Origin: Varroa destructor
Lineage: Eukaryota; Arthropoda; Arachnida; Mesostigmata; Varroidae
Direction: 5' to 3'
DNA: 64,000 nt
Assembly: GCF_002443255.2 (NCBI RefSeq)
Contig: NW_019211458.1
Span: forward strand, 20,749,261-20,813,260
Positions 1 to 11,519 of this stretch are shown here, piece by piece (within the stretch, counting starts at the first letter, position 1; each line of letters opens with the position of its first letter). The translations under genes and the position numbers were made by a program. The notes below the pieces were generated by a model that made no database searches, was not told where the DNA came from, and saw nothing but the letters and a program-made list of their open reading frames with translations.

Positions 1-2380
1 TATGGCGACATCATCTGAGCTGCCTGCGTTTCATACGCTTCATGGGTGAGTTCTGCTCTGTAGAGGAATTCGTCAAATGTGATGTATTCCAAATAACATC
101 TCCAATTCGTGTCGGTCTATGCGAATATGGGAGATAGGGAGGGCAGCTGCGCGAATTTCGATCGAATGGGTTTCGTTCCTACGCATAGAACGACACAAAT
201 CACACGAAGTAGAGCGTGCTAGATTAGTGAATCGCACGGTAAAACGTGTTCCTCACCTACAGCAACTACAGGATATTTACCGGTGCGTTGATTTTCATGG
301 TGTGCTCCAGATGGCACCACATTTCTGAAAGGAAATGGCACAAACGTAAATCCTACCCAATTCATGCTAGCTAAATAACTCCTAACAATGTGTAACGGCC
401 ACAAAAAGTAAGTCCGTTTACATGCCAGTTTCAAAACGTAAGTTCTAAAACTAAGGAGGTCGGTTGAATAAAGGTAGCCGAGTTTGAATCTCGCTTATGC
501 CGAGTATATTCGTGTATCTAAATCATGTTTTAACCAACTAATATTTAGACGAGGGAAAGTGTGAAGTTAGAGCGTTTTTTTCCTTTTTATATTGGATGTA
601 AGAACCCGAGCTGTGTACCGTCTACAGAGGTTATACACGAGGAGCGGGCACACTGTTGGATTTACAACCCAACCAAAATAATAAGTACTTATCTTTCTTC
701 TCTGGCCTATCGGTAAGCGCACTGTGGTCTACCCTTGCCCACCTCTGAATCTACCCCATCCATCAGAGGATAGTCACGGTCGTTGTGGCTGATCAAACTT
801 GGGTTTTCAATTAGCGCGTTATTTGCTTCTATAGTAAAGCTCTTCACCAAACCAAGCCCAGAACCAACTCCATAATTGGAGATGAATAAAAAAAAAAAAA
901 CGATCGAGTTATCTAGCGTTTATAATTCAGTCGCGTTTTATTGATGACCTGGCAATTTTTAACAAGGAGAATAGGTAATAACCAGACCCGCGTCTATTGT
1001 GACATTTATCATAGCGTTTAATAAACATGACCAAAGTCATTCATTTTGCATTCCACTGCAGGTACGACTTTCCTTTGAACTTAGGCACAACTTAATTCAG
1101 TTCTGAGCAAAAGAAAAAAAATTCACACTGCCAAAACGCCGTTTTCTGATCTCATGTCAGCTGTTGTTATTTACCAGTAGTCATAGCTTCGGTCTAGCTG
1201 GCGAAAGCCCAGTGATCATTGATAATGTAGTACTAGTAACAGTCAAACAGCCAATAACGAAGTTTTTTAAAAGCGCGACTCTAATATCTCGCTGGACACA
1301 GGAGATAATTTACACAATGCCTTCGACAGACTAATGATTGCTAGAGCAGGATGTTGATAATTTATTACTATTTGTATAAGATAACTAATATTTGCTCAGG
1401 TGCTCATCTCTCAGTCGCTGTGGGTCTAAGGTGAGATAATTTCGATAACTGGCCATCAACTAAGGCATTCGGGGAAGCAGGACGAAAACTTAGTTCGTTA
1501 ACGTTTCTCAGTTTAAACTTCAATCAAAAAAGTAGTCGAACTGAATCACCGCAAAAGAAAATAACTTCACAGCTACTAACTTCAGATCTAGCGTCTTCCC
1601 GTGCCGATTTTTTTGTGATTAATTTGTTATTTCGTCACATTGAAGTTTTCAAAGAATGTCATTTTTCTGTGCGACGGAGGAAAATAATTGCTTGTAATAG
1701 CAGCATTTTTGTGATGTAAGTTAGGGGATCACGACTAGTTTACGTCAACGTCTAAACACTTGACGATTTGTTTCAGTACGTCATAAGAAACGGAAGTTCC
1801 CAATAGTTAGTTAGTAAGGCTCGCGTCACCCGAATAATCATTATCTAAAGGGATTCGTCCGTTGTGCGCGTCGGCTTAATGATTTGAAGATACGATTAGC
1901 CGTCACGTTTTATTCTGTCAAGAATTGTTAGGAACTGTAAATTTCGAAACGAAACTCAGCTAGCGCTATGGTAGTTTTTCTACAGATAATATTACTTAAA
2001 TTAATACAGTATTGAGACTTCATAATGGATCCTTTAGCGCAAGGTGTTTGTGGCCATAACTACCACGTGTGTTCTCTAAGCGTGGATGTTTACTTCAAAG
2101 GACTCGAATCGGTGTCTCGTGCTTATTAAAACCAGCAGGTATATGCACGTGTTTGTGTGTGCCCCATTGTCCGCGGTTACCATCACTTGTTAGATCAACT
2201 AGGGTGTATTGCCATCAGACCCTTTTTTTTTCTAAGAGTCTAACATATTATGGAGGATTAATTTGTTATCTAGTTATATAGTTCCATACGAGCTTGTTTA
2301 TTTTTAGCGACATGTCGATATGCGCGCTTTCTTGTCCCGGAGCTGAACAGATACTTGGCGCTCAGTATTTAAGGAAGTAT
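1..2380. other. Non-coding stretch with no supported gene
   Basis: AT-rich sequence with a 13-base A run at 888-900. A plus-strand frame is open from about 77 to 328 and has an ATG at 119. Its predicted product is charged, but it lacks a good start context, and its only donor-like site is GTAAAA near 240, so I do not call it a gene. Nothing else is recognisable. Confidence 0.5.
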
Positions 2381-2448
2381 TAGGCTCAGTATAAGGAAGC
2401 TTGATTGAAATGATACCCTTGCCCGTTTTTGTTGTTGCCCGTACTCAC

Positions 2449-2604
2449 TTCGTTTCTGTCTTGCCATCTGACAGTCTCTATGATCTGAGCATCAAATCTG
2501 TATAAACGAAATCTTGACGCTTGAGGTCGTGTATCATGTGTGGGTTGCAGCTCTTCGTTCCCCTTGCGTCCACCCAAATTTATCCATAAATTTTTTCCAT
2601 ACCG
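2449..2604 (-). CDS. Candidate internal exon, 52 codons, function unknown
   Basis: On the minus strand this segment is open for exactly 52 codons. It is bounded upstream by an acceptor-like GACTAACAG (bases just above 2604) and downstream by a strong donor, GTGAGTA, starting at 2448. Both boundaries are phase 0. The predicted segment is rich in Arg, Gln and Asp/Glu and has no membrane segment. I do not recognise the family. A second minus-strand frame at 2534-2716 overlaps it and is also open, so the assignment is uncertain. A strong donor next to a 50-codon open frame is expected several times by chance in a window this size. Confidence 0.18.
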
Positions 2605-2761
2605 CTGTTAGTCGGCAGCAGCTAGACATTGCAGCGCCAACGCGTAGTCGGTAGCGAGTTGTTAAATAAGAAAAATCTAACGGAAAACAAGAGGCAGTAC
2701 TTGCATTATCTTGCAATCATTCATTTACTACCTTAACCAACGCGTCCAGCAGTCGGTATAC

Positions 2762-3001
2762 TCATTTAGGAACACTTTTGGTCTGATAAGAAAACAAAGC
2801 AGCTCTCTCGATCGGTGTCGGAATATTGTTGATGTTATTATTGTCATTGGTCGCGTTGGCTCTGATCGTCGTCGTTGTGTGGATTAGCGCAATTGTGATC
2901 CGGCAATCTTTCTTGGGCACCGCACGAACTTCTACCGCCATTCCGGCCATCTTTTCCAATATTTCATAGTGTTGAACTTCTATATTCGCCTTTCGATACA
3001 T
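2762..3001 (-). CDS. Candidate small ORF, 79 aa, function unknown
   Basis: The frame starts at an ATG (2999-3001) with a poor context (T at -3) and an in-frame TGA directly before it. It ends at TGA 2762-2764. The N-terminal third looks like an amphipathic helix, followed by a Thr- and Asn-rich stretch. Third codon positions are somewhat GC-rich compared with flanking DNA. I see no domain and no convincing donor. It lies just upstream, on the same strand, of the candidate exon at 2449-2604, but I could not find a splice pair joining them in phase. It could be a first exon or a chance frame. Confidence 0.15.
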   Translation of the reverse strand: MYRKANIEVQHYEILEKMAGMAVEVRAVPKKDCRITIALIHTTTTIRANATNDNNNINNIPTPIERAALFSYQTKSVPK

Positions 3002-3700
3002 TCAAATTCCAGAAGGTGCTGCAATCTATAGTCGAAAAGGAAAAAAATAGGTCTTATAGAGCCTGTTGTTGACTCTTACGTATGATGATGCCTATTGATG
3101 CAGAAGAAGAAGCGGTGCACAAACCAAAATCCAGGAACGGCCAGTCCGCTATCAGCCGATGTAGCTAGCTGTTTGTTGAAGTCTTGCGGTAGTTACTGCG
3201 GGGGAGGTTGACAGGCCACAATTCCAGCCACGACTCAACGAACATCACCTGAATGGGGTCCACGGGATCAACAGCAACAAATACAAAATCATACAGACTG
3301 CTAAAATCGTGCAACGGCAGTCACTTTCCCTAGCATTCTTCTGTGTCTGTATCATTCGGTTTTTCTTTGTCTCGTTCAGTTTCTTTCACGGAGTTAGTCT
3401 CCGGTCTGCGCTATGAACTTCGGATTCGCATATCCGAGTTTTAAGTTAAAGCTTTAATACTGACCACGGTAGTTATAACGGTTATAGCACCAGATGGAAG
3501 TTCAAGCTTCTCATCACTCCTTCAGTCCCTAAATTTGCGACTACCAAGATTTCTAGCGTTGCTCTCATGCTAAGTGTGTATGCTGTCATGTGCGTTGTTC
3601 CTTCATCTGATTGTCTGTCTGATGTGGTTCTGATCGATTGTCGTGGTCAGATTTACTCATTCTGAATAGACGCAACAGCTGTTACGACAACAATAACAAA

Positions 3701-3774
3701 ATGAGACAGCAACTCAAACGCCTCGTTGCCGCATTTCGCCTTTTGCCTGTGCTACTGCTGCTGATAGTGACTTT
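3701..3774 (+). CDS. Candidate first exon encoding a signal peptide
   Basis: The ATG at 3701 sits in the context ACAAAATGAG, close to the CAAAATG start consensus known from insects. It encodes a basic N-terminus (MRQQLKR), then an uninterrupted hydrophobic core (LLPVLLLLIVT). The frame runs directly into a donor, GTAAGC, at 3775. If read through it would end at TAA two bases later, so the donor removes the stop. The exon is 24 codons plus 2 bases (phase 2). It joins in phase to the open segment starting at 5866, giving a Leu codon across the junction. The predicted product is secreted or membrane-anchored. Start context, hydrophobic core and donor are all visible; the pairing with 5866 is inference. 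Confidence 0.3.
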
Positions 3775-3864
3775 GTAAGCACACTACGTTGTCATTTCAT
3801 TTTTCATGCGTCTATGACCAAAAAACTGCCGCGCAGTCGCCGCTCTTACCCCACTGTTTCATCT

Positions 3865-3892
3865 CACGCACGCACGCACGCACGCACGCACA
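3865..3892. repeat. (CACG)n microsatellite, about 7 units
   Basis: Uninterrupted tetranucleotide repeat inside the proposed intron between 3774 and 5866. Confidence 0.95.
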
Positions 3893-4595
3893 TGATGGTG
3901 GCTGTGGTGTTAGCGGAAAGTGAAGGACAGTCATTTTAAGGACCGACTGTGGAGGTAGGGGTAGCCATCGAGAAGAAGCTTGACTGTGGCCGGCTAGCTA
4001 ACTGACGTAGCAACGAAATCCCATCATTCTGCTATGGTGACGTTGATAAAACCTGTGTGTGTTGAATTTAGTCGAGTCGGCGATATCCATCTCTTGTTGG
4101 TTCCGCTATAGTCTCTCCTCCGACTTTCTAGGCAGGGCTCCATCGGTTCGAAAATATGGAACTGTAAATTGAGTGAAAATCAAACTTTATTCCACATCCA
4201 CAATTGGGCCTGACAAAGCGGCAAGCGTTGAGTCTTGTGGCACGTATGTTGAGCTTTGTCGTTTACCGCACGATAAACTGCACAGAGTCGTCGTACGCAG
4301 TCGATGATGGGGTGCTTTCTAAAGGCATGATTCGTAATTTTCGATTATTCGTTCCCATCAGAATTATCACCGTTATCACCCTGGTCAACCCGTGATTAGT
4401 AACAGCGTCGGCTGGCGTTAACATTGTTAGTATATAAATAGACAGTAGTGAAATTGAGACTGGAAATAGGTAGATTTTAGCAGAAATTGTTAGAAATAAC
4501 CTGATTTGTGTAAACATCACATCACTTTGCTTACCATTAGTGATTATATTGAAATATAAGTCGCTGAATGATAATTAATTGTTCCTCGAGTCTGA

Positions 4596-4614
4596 ATCGA
4601 TCGATCGATCGATC
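4596..4614. repeat. (ATCG)n short repeat
   Basis: Nineteen bases of self-complementary ATCG repeat, which can pair with itself in either orientation. Confidence 0.9.
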
Positions 4615-5079
4615 CTTGGAGCGGCAATTTGAAAAAAAGACAATTCACGGTAATACCGAGACGGTCTATATGCAACTCGCGCCCTGCGCTCGAGGTTGAC
4701 TGATACGTGTTCCGTCAGAGGGGCGATGACAAGTTTCTAGACAACGTCAAGCTTGTTACAGCGAAGTAGTATGAATCCGTCTTACAAATTGCCAGTCTGG
4801 ACCATATTTATCAGTGCATTAGAAGGCTATAGTTAGACAAGAACCACAAGAGGTAATCGTATCTACGTGTTGAAAGTTGAATAACACAGTATTTGAAAGT
4901 ACGTTCTTATATAACCTGTGCTGGCAGTCTAATTAGTTTCTCTGCGCCTTGGACAATAGACTTGTGCCAAATGGGGCAAAGGCATTTACGATTAATGCCA
5001 CTCGTATTCTTTGTACCTTTAGCGGTCGATAAACCCGTAGAACCCAAGTCCAGCTCATTGTTTGTCTGCTCTCTTAATT

Positions 5080-5130
5080 CAGTCCAGCTAAACGCAGTCC
5101 AGCTAAACGCAGTCCAGCTAAACGCAGTCC
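5080..5130. repeat. 15-bp minisatellite, 3.4 identical copies
   Basis: The unit CAGTCCAGCTAAACG occurs three times with no mismatch (5080-5094, 5095-5109, 5110-5124), followed by the first six bases of a fourth copy. The unit length is a multiple of three, so the short frames through it repeat five residues. There is no other sign of coding. Confidence 0.95.
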
Positions 5131-5865
5131 ACATGTAGCTTCATGTGGTTTCCTCCGTATCAAACCGTATGTATCTAACAAATATGCTTATCTCATTGTA
5201 ATTTCCTCATATGTTTTGTAATTTTCGAAAGCTCATTGCTCCTCGTCTATCGAAATCCGATCATTATCAAACGGTATCATGATGGATTGACTATAATTTG
5301 TGTGCGTTTTCAAACTCAGACAATAGATATCATCGAACAGATGAGTTCCACTTGTTCATCACCCGATTTTTTGCGCCCACCAAAAGTTACAGTTGACAGT
5401 AGCTGCACACGGACGTAGCAACAAAACGTTGGCTATAAGTGGCAAATGTGACAACTTTTTTTTCCCCCGGCGTCCAACAATGAGAGGCGACCAACACGCG
5501 TCTTCGCCTCGTTATCTCTTATTGCTGCAACGTTCTTTCCTTTTAAAAAAGACGTAACGCGACGCGAAGCAACGACAAAAAAAGGAGCATCCGAAAATCC
5601 GCCACACCGAAACCTTTATCATTTACGTCGGAGATAAAAATGGACGAAATCAGTCATCTAATTTCGTCTGCTCCGCGTGGTGAAGCGCACACGGCGACAT
5701 AATCAGTTAGCAACGGAAGAGAGCTCGCAACGAAACAAGGCGTAGTCGCATGCCAGCCGCGGACCGTACGTCGCACAATAAATTCGATAACGCCTCAGAT
5801 TAAATCACAACCTGTAGTGGTAATGATAATGGTAATAATGGCGATTTCTGTCTATCGCTGTTTAG

Positions 5866-6145
5866 GTTATATGACAATGTTGTTCTGCTGGTTCGGACGT
5901 ATGCTGATTTGTCGGGCCTGTGCTTCGGATACAATTCGTGTGTAGAAGTGCTTGAAGTTTTTTGCTATGACTCTAATCTGAAGCGGTGCCAGTCGGGAGC
6001 TCGCTCACGCAAGCACCGAACGAAACGTTCGGGGGGGGGAAGGGGGTCACGATCGCTCGCGGACATTTTTGCCGAGCGACGAATTAAAGAGTGCTCTAAA
6101 AATGCATGGGGGTACTCAAAGACATTGCGACACGGCTATCTCTAG
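5866..6145 (+). CDS. Candidate second exon: Cys-containing, dibasic-rich secreted protein end
   Basis: A pyrimidine-rich tract ending TCGCTGTTTAG precedes base 5866. One base then completes the codon split by the donor at 3775, and the frame stays open for 92 codons to TAG 6143-6145. The predicted segment has four cysteines within about 30 residues (spacing C-x5-C-x7-C-x7-C) and a fifth later. Dibasic KR pairs lie in NLKRC and RTKRSGGG, as in processed secretory precursors, and a Gly/Arg/Ser linker follows. With the exon at 3701 the model gives about 117 residues, with a 2,091-base intron. I do not recognise the family and see no AATAAA nearby. A neuropeptide-like or small secreted protein is a guess. 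Confidence 0.28.
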
Positions 6146-6238
6146 CCACTGACCATCTACTGTGATACTACTGAGTTTTTACTATCAGCAATATGTTTGT
6201 TGTTATACTCAGCTTTTTCTGTTTCAATCAATTATTGA

Positions 6239-6316
6239 CAGCAGCAGCAGCAGCAGCAAGTCGACGGTGGCCGAATGGCAATCTATCCTCGGAAAGGAAA
6301 GGAAACGAAAGGAAAA
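6239..6316. repeat. (CAG)n and (GGAAA)n repeats
   Basis: CAG repeat of 6.7 units at 6239-6258, then after about 30 bases five GGAAA units, one with a substitution, at 6291-6316. Neither lies in a convincing frame. Confidence 0.9.
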
Positions 6317-7605
6317 ATTCAATTATTGATTCTATGAGAATCGTGCTGCTCCTGTTCTAATTGCCTAAAAATAATAGTCGGTCGATAATGTTTTATAGGA
6401 TTTTCTTTCATTGAAAACATTTGCTGGTTAACTGCACTTATCTACGGCGGATAGCAAATAGCGATTTGCAGTTGACGATGGGGCTGGCCATCGTGTTTAA
6501 ATCGTTCACTATCGTTTGAGAGACGCAGAGAAAAAGCAAATAGACCGAAAATTTGCCCGTTCCATTCTAGTGACAAAAAGCGGGTTTTTCAATTAGCTAA
6601 TCATTAGAGTCGTATTGATTACGTTGCTACTGAACACTCATTACTTCGTACGTTTCGTTGTGGATGTATATTTAATATTTACATTATACAGACAGATGAA
6701 TTGACCATCGTTATGATCAACTCATCCGTTCCTGCTTCTGGCCCATTTTATACACATTGTAAACGAAGTTCATCTTCGAAATTCCAACACGCATCAAATC
6801 AAACAGAAGAAACTCAGTGTAGCAGCCATCTCAGGATCGCCGTCCGCCGGCAAACTGTTACACTTTCTGGCGCGGACCTTTAAATCACTCTTCGCTTCAA
6901 ATAATATTAGCGTTTTCGCAACTCTCTTCCAGCGTAACACCGGCAATGGGAGCGCTGTTACCGTGCCCTTAACGTCTGTAAGTTTTTAAGATAGACAGCC
7001 TCCCTCTCAGTTCACAAGAGTGAGACGTCTGACAGAAAAAAGAAATACACACACACACACACACACACACGAACAATGTTTGCGTTTTGCGTCCGCGATC
7101 CGGCTCGAAATCTGATGCTTCCGAGACGCCTCTGAATGTTGACTGAGTGAGCAGTTTCACGCCGGTATACAGAGTGGCCCGCGCTCGTGAGTCGGAGACT
7201 TTCACCATCGTCCAAACGGTCGAGCGGGCTTAGTCGACCCCGTTGAATCACCCGTCATTCAACGTAGCTCCGAGTGAACTCAGCCTGAAGACGGTGTTAC
7301 TGGACGCGACAAAAACGCGAAGATACCAATCAGGTAGCTGTTACTTGTAGATTTAGCAAAAAAAGAGACCAAAGACAAACGAACGAATGTACGAACGCTG
7401 CCCTATGCAACAAGCAGCGATTTGCACCACCAGCACGTTTCGACTCCCGCCACAGTCATATCATTTGAAAGATTTCGAATCTGTTTAGGTAAAGTGCCGG
7501 ACGTGTGAATATTAAGAAAATCAACTGGCTTAATAGGCAGAAAAGACGATCCTCTCGTACTGTTTCTAAATCACTCGTCTTCTGCTTTGCTGTTTCGAAC
7601 AAATA
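6317..7605. other. Non-coding stretch
   Basis: Contains the AC repeat described separately and short chance frames on both strands. Two minus-strand frames through the AC repeat (6969-7251) encode Val/Cys runs that merely translate the dinucleotide. I see no splice-supported exon. Confidence 0.5.
7047..7070. repeat. (AC)12 microsatellite
   Basis: Twenty-four bases of perfect AC repeat. Confidence 0.97.
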
Positions 7606-7777
7606 ATGACGTCCCTATACCTTCGATGCCCATTAAGCACTACGCTGTTATGTGTGCTATCAACTAACTGTAAGTTGAATATCCTCCAACACCCGTGTCT
7701 TGTGAACTTACACAGGGGCTACCATTTTGATCTTCTGTCAGCCGCACTAATACGACGCCCCTACAAGCTGCTTTCAC
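7606..7777 (+). CDS. Candidate first exon, 57 codons
   Basis: ATG with A at -3 opens a frame that reaches a consensus donor, GTAAGT, at 7778 (phase 1). The N-terminus has a moderately hydrophobic stretch (LSTTLLCVLSTN) that could be a weak signal peptide, and the rest is mixed. Without splicing the frame would run to 7854. I do not recognise it and found no phase-matched second exon. Weak support: one donor and a fair start context. Confidence 0.15.
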
Positions 7778-8157
7778 GTAAGTCATACAGGTACAAATCG
7801 CTTTCTGTAATATTACGAAAAAAGATATCCCTTCTTGATCCGATGCAGGTATGAATAAAGGCTGAGACGTCTAGCTGAGCCAAGTACAGATCAAATATAC
7901 ATAAGGAAATTCGCGACGCAAACGAGAAACGTGTCTTAGCCTGACTCGCTGCTAGGTTCATAGGCACGTCACAACATCCAGCGGCCAAAAAAACAGCTGA
8001 TATGAACGATTTGAAATCGAATCAATATGATTTATCGAAAGGGTTGCCCCTTGGACCCCATCAAGCAAATAAAAACATGCGAGGTCCCCAAATCCACCTT
8101 CGAAGTAGGATAAAATAGAGGATATCAATAAGCTTAGGAAAACGGCATTAACAATGG

Positions 8158-8185
8158 TGATGATGATGATGATGATGATGATGAT
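8158..8185. repeat. (TGA)n microsatellite, about 9 units
   Basis: Perfect TGA/ATG repeat. Confidence 0.95.
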
Positions 8186-9780
8186 TAAGATAACGATAAA
8201 TAGGGGACCCGGAGAAGTTGGATGACACCGCAATGGGGCAACAGTTTTCACATAAAGAAAACGTGATAAGATAAATACGGAACACATAAACGACGCGGCA
8301 ATACCGTCGTGGTGACCTCAACACCAAAGATTATAACGACCGCCGAGACAACACTTTGCAAATCACGCTTATCCGAACCAGTTGAGTTGAGTGTACTGGC
8401 GTCAGCCAACGTATCAGACGTTGTTAAAGTCATTTTGTACTTTTACTTGTCGTCGCAAAGGTCTTGCCCCTCTCGTAATCTTTCCTGCGCGCCTTTTTGC
8501 TGTCCGATCTTGTGTATTTTTCTAAGGAGTGTGTGTATTTGTTTCGAGTAATCCCACCACGGGTACGTCCAGCCAGATTAACATGAACGTCTCACAGGTA
8601 ATTGGGCATTTCTGTTAAGAGTGTTTCGCAACAGAAGTATAGGTGAGGTAAGAATGATTCTACATCCCTGTTTCGATCTTCTTCACCGAGTCGTGCGCCT
8701 GCAATGAGCTTTAATCCGTCAGAACAACCTGACCGACGCATTGAGTTAGCTCGAAGTTACAGACAAATAGCTCACTCAAGGAACTGAGTTTGGTCGTGAA
8801 ACAGGCTTCATTGCAGAACCGCAGACACGATCTGGTTCGTAAATTTACGAACGAGCTCAGCTTAGATACACTTCATCGCCGGTTCGCAAATAAGCACTAC
8901 GGCGTATACCTCGCCGGCAATACAAGAACGTTACTGGAGACGTGAAGTATCGAAAACTGAGCGAATAGTAGATCTCGACGTATGGCTAGCACAATTAATC
9001 GAAATTTTGTGTCTAGAAATTGGCTACTTTCGGCTATTGATATTTCGAGAACTACGCCAACGATGATGTTGCAAGCAACGGAAAGTATACGAGCTGCTTG
9101 TATAGTTAGTGTAAATGCACTACTCACAGCAGGAACGAAACAATCATAGATTGTATCTGTTGCTTGACGCCGGTACAGGAGCCGCTACACTCATGTCGTA
9201 GACGAACTGCTGTTGGCTTCCTATGGTGGCAGTTTCTTTTGGAGACTTCTTTTCTAGTAACAGCCACGATTCAAGTTCTTCAGTTCCCAGCCCACAGTCT
9301 GCCACGACCGCTGGCATATGCATTGGAGTGGCAGTATGTCGTATCGTTAGCTGTGTCGGGGTGCTCAGCTGAGCCCTGCTATGGTTATCTCGACTTCTCC
9401 CAATTTTTCGTAGCTCCTCTCCGTGCGTTCCTTCCACATTTAGCCGCATCTGCCTGGGAGCCTATAGTCTATCACAGCGCGACCCTCGTCTCCTAGGCGC
9501 AGCCGGACGTAGCTTGGAGCTGGCGGGAGTCGCCAATGGTACCACGAGCATCGCGACGGGTGGTAGACACATGTGCCGAGGTCAGTGTACTACCGAAAGC
9601 AGTGCCAGCAATGTGCATGTGTATATGCCGGCGATAAGGCTAGCTGATGCCGCAACACGACAATGAACGCGATGTACTCATGATGATTCGCTGATGCTGG
9701 TCGCGACAATGTCCGCCTCTTTGGACGGTAATGTGTCCCACGTTTTTGCTGTATTCGTCGCTGCAGCTACTGAATAAAAC
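8186..9780. other. Non-coding stretch, several overlapping chance frames
   Basis: Around 9144-9496 about 100 codons are open on both strands at once. Both frames use the same stop-poor block, neither has a good start or donor, and I cannot choose between them. Nothing else is recognisable. Confidence 0.45.
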
Positions 9781-9794
9781 GAAATGAAACAACC

Positions 9795-9957
<163 letters not shown>

Positions 9958-10360
9958 CAAAATAAAACAAACGACAATACAGTAGCAAACATGGCGGCAG
10001 TGACCGCAACGGCGAGATGGCCGAAACAAAGAAAAGCTGAAATTGTCAGAGGCGCGTACATTAAAATTTAAATCAACTCAGGCAGACCATCAACGTCTCG
10101 AGATCAGTGACAGCGAGATACGTCACCAGCTTGTGTTTGCTCTCTCGTTTATCTGTGTGTTTGGCTGCAGGCTTAGGTTAAATTACAGTAACAAGCGCTA
10201 CTAGCGAGTACGAGAATTTAAACAATAACAATTAATTTCATCCTGACGAATAGCCCACTCATAAACCGCGATTAAAATCAACTGCTTGATACGATAATAT
10301 ATTATAAGTAGAAAGCCACAATGTCATAAACGAGATAATAGAAAGAAAACCAGTTAATAA

Positions 10361-10467
10361 CAGTTCGAGTTAATAACTATAACAGTTATTAAGTTGTACT
10401 ATTATATATACATTTGCAATTTTCGTACGTCAAACTTAATAACGTTTACAGTTATTAACTGGAACTG
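10361..10467. repeat. Nested inverted repeat (35-bp arms, 37-base loop)
   Basis: Arm 10361-10395 and arm 10433-10467 are reverse complements at 31 of 35 positions. Each arm is itself close to palindromic: TTAATAACT and AGTTATTAA face each other inside the first arm. Another CAGTTAATAA lies just upstream at 10351. The result is a hairpin made of smaller hairpins. It could be a foldback or MITE-like element or a decayed terminal-inverted-repeat element. I saw no obvious target-site duplication. It abuts a tRNA-like segment at 10466-10521. Confidence 0.8.
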
Positions 10468-10521
10468 ATATTCGAACCAGCAATATATCGGTGGGAGATA
10501 CAATTAGACCACGACGAGTGG
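10466..10521 (-). other. tRNA-like (Pol III box-like) segment, possible SINE head or tRNA relic
   Basis: Read on the minus strand, CTCGTCGTGGTCTAATTG resembles the D-arm region of eukaryotic tRNA-Pro. About 30 bases later comes CTGGTTCGAATATCAG, which carries a B-box-like GGTTCGAAT. There is no acceptor stem and the anticodon arm is not intact, so this is not a working tRNA gene. The 3' side runs straight into the nested inverted repeat, so the two may belong to one element. Confidence 0.35.
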
Positions 10522-11009
10522 AAGTGTAGCTGGATGTTTTTTCTTTTTTACTATGGATGAGATGAGACCAAGAAACCTTGGTGTTTTGATAGAACATTAT
10601 TTCGTCTCAATTACGGTAGCTTTCTGGAAGAAGATGCGTTCGATCCCAAATCTCCGTATAACTCTACAGTATATTCGAAAGGGCCGCAGTTACGTTTTCT
10701 GTAAGAATCGCGCCCGATTCTTTTAAGCGTCCGAAGTTTTAAGAGAGACGATAGCGTTATTACTATTTCCTCAGTTGTTTTCCCAGGGTTAGTTGGCAAA
10801 CGATTAATTTTTCTAGAACTTTGGCAAAAAGCGGGTCTTGGCGCCATTTACAGTGCTCCATAAATACGGATTATGCAGGTGCCACTGCATTGCCTCTGTG
10901 TATCATATGTATGTATATTATACACACATAATGATAAATTACCTCTCATTCCGGAAATTATTGAAAATTGTTAGCGTTTTCTATCTAAAAAACTGTAATC
11001 TATTCTGGC

Positions 11010-11012
<3 letters not shown>

Positions 11013-11102
<90 letters not shown>
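11013..11102. repeat. Compound (TC)n-(TA)n microsatellite, 90 bases
   Basis: TC repeat 11013-11070 with a single extra C at 11041, passing directly into TA repeat 11071-11102. An open frame across it encodes Ser/Leu then Ile/Tyr and is an artefact. Confidence 0.97.
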
Positions 11103-11103
<1 letters not shown>

Positions 11104-11504
11104 TATACATTCTGTATAGATTTGGTTTTGTCATTGCCTCTGATTTTCTGAGAGTGATACCTATGCAGTGTCGCTGCATTCACTGCCTAGATGCCTCCGT
11201 TGTCCTATAATTACATTGTATATCATAACAACACGTGTGGGTCGTAGAAGCTACCGTGGGATAGCGATTAACATAGCGCTAAGCCAGAAGGTATCAACAA
11301 AGGACAACTGTTAGAAGAAGGAACACTCCGAGTGTCTAGTAAATGTTAAAAAGAACTAAATCAGCGGGAAGGCTTATTCCTAGGTTAATTTAACGCTAAA
11401 GAACATTTTGGTTATATGTACAACACACGACTCCCCTCAAGCTTATACTCAGACATACACAGATATCGCATAATGGCTCGTATATCATCTCCATATTATC
11501 TCTC

Positions 11505-11519
11505 TATATATATATATAT
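11505..11519. repeat. (TA)n short repeat
   Basis: Fifteen bases of TA repeat. Confidence 0.9.

Noticed and set aside
460..500. B-box-like GAGTTTGAATCTCGC
   Set aside because: No A box or stems upstream.
5640..5703. Short frame with excellent start context (AAAAATGGACG) and a GTGAAG donor-like site
   Set aside because: Only about 20 codons. The donor phase does not match the exon at 5866, and the site lies in the proposed intron of another model.
9144..9496. Overlapping frames of about 100 codons on both strands
   Set aside because: Both are open because the block is stop-poor. No start context, splice sites or domain to choose between them.
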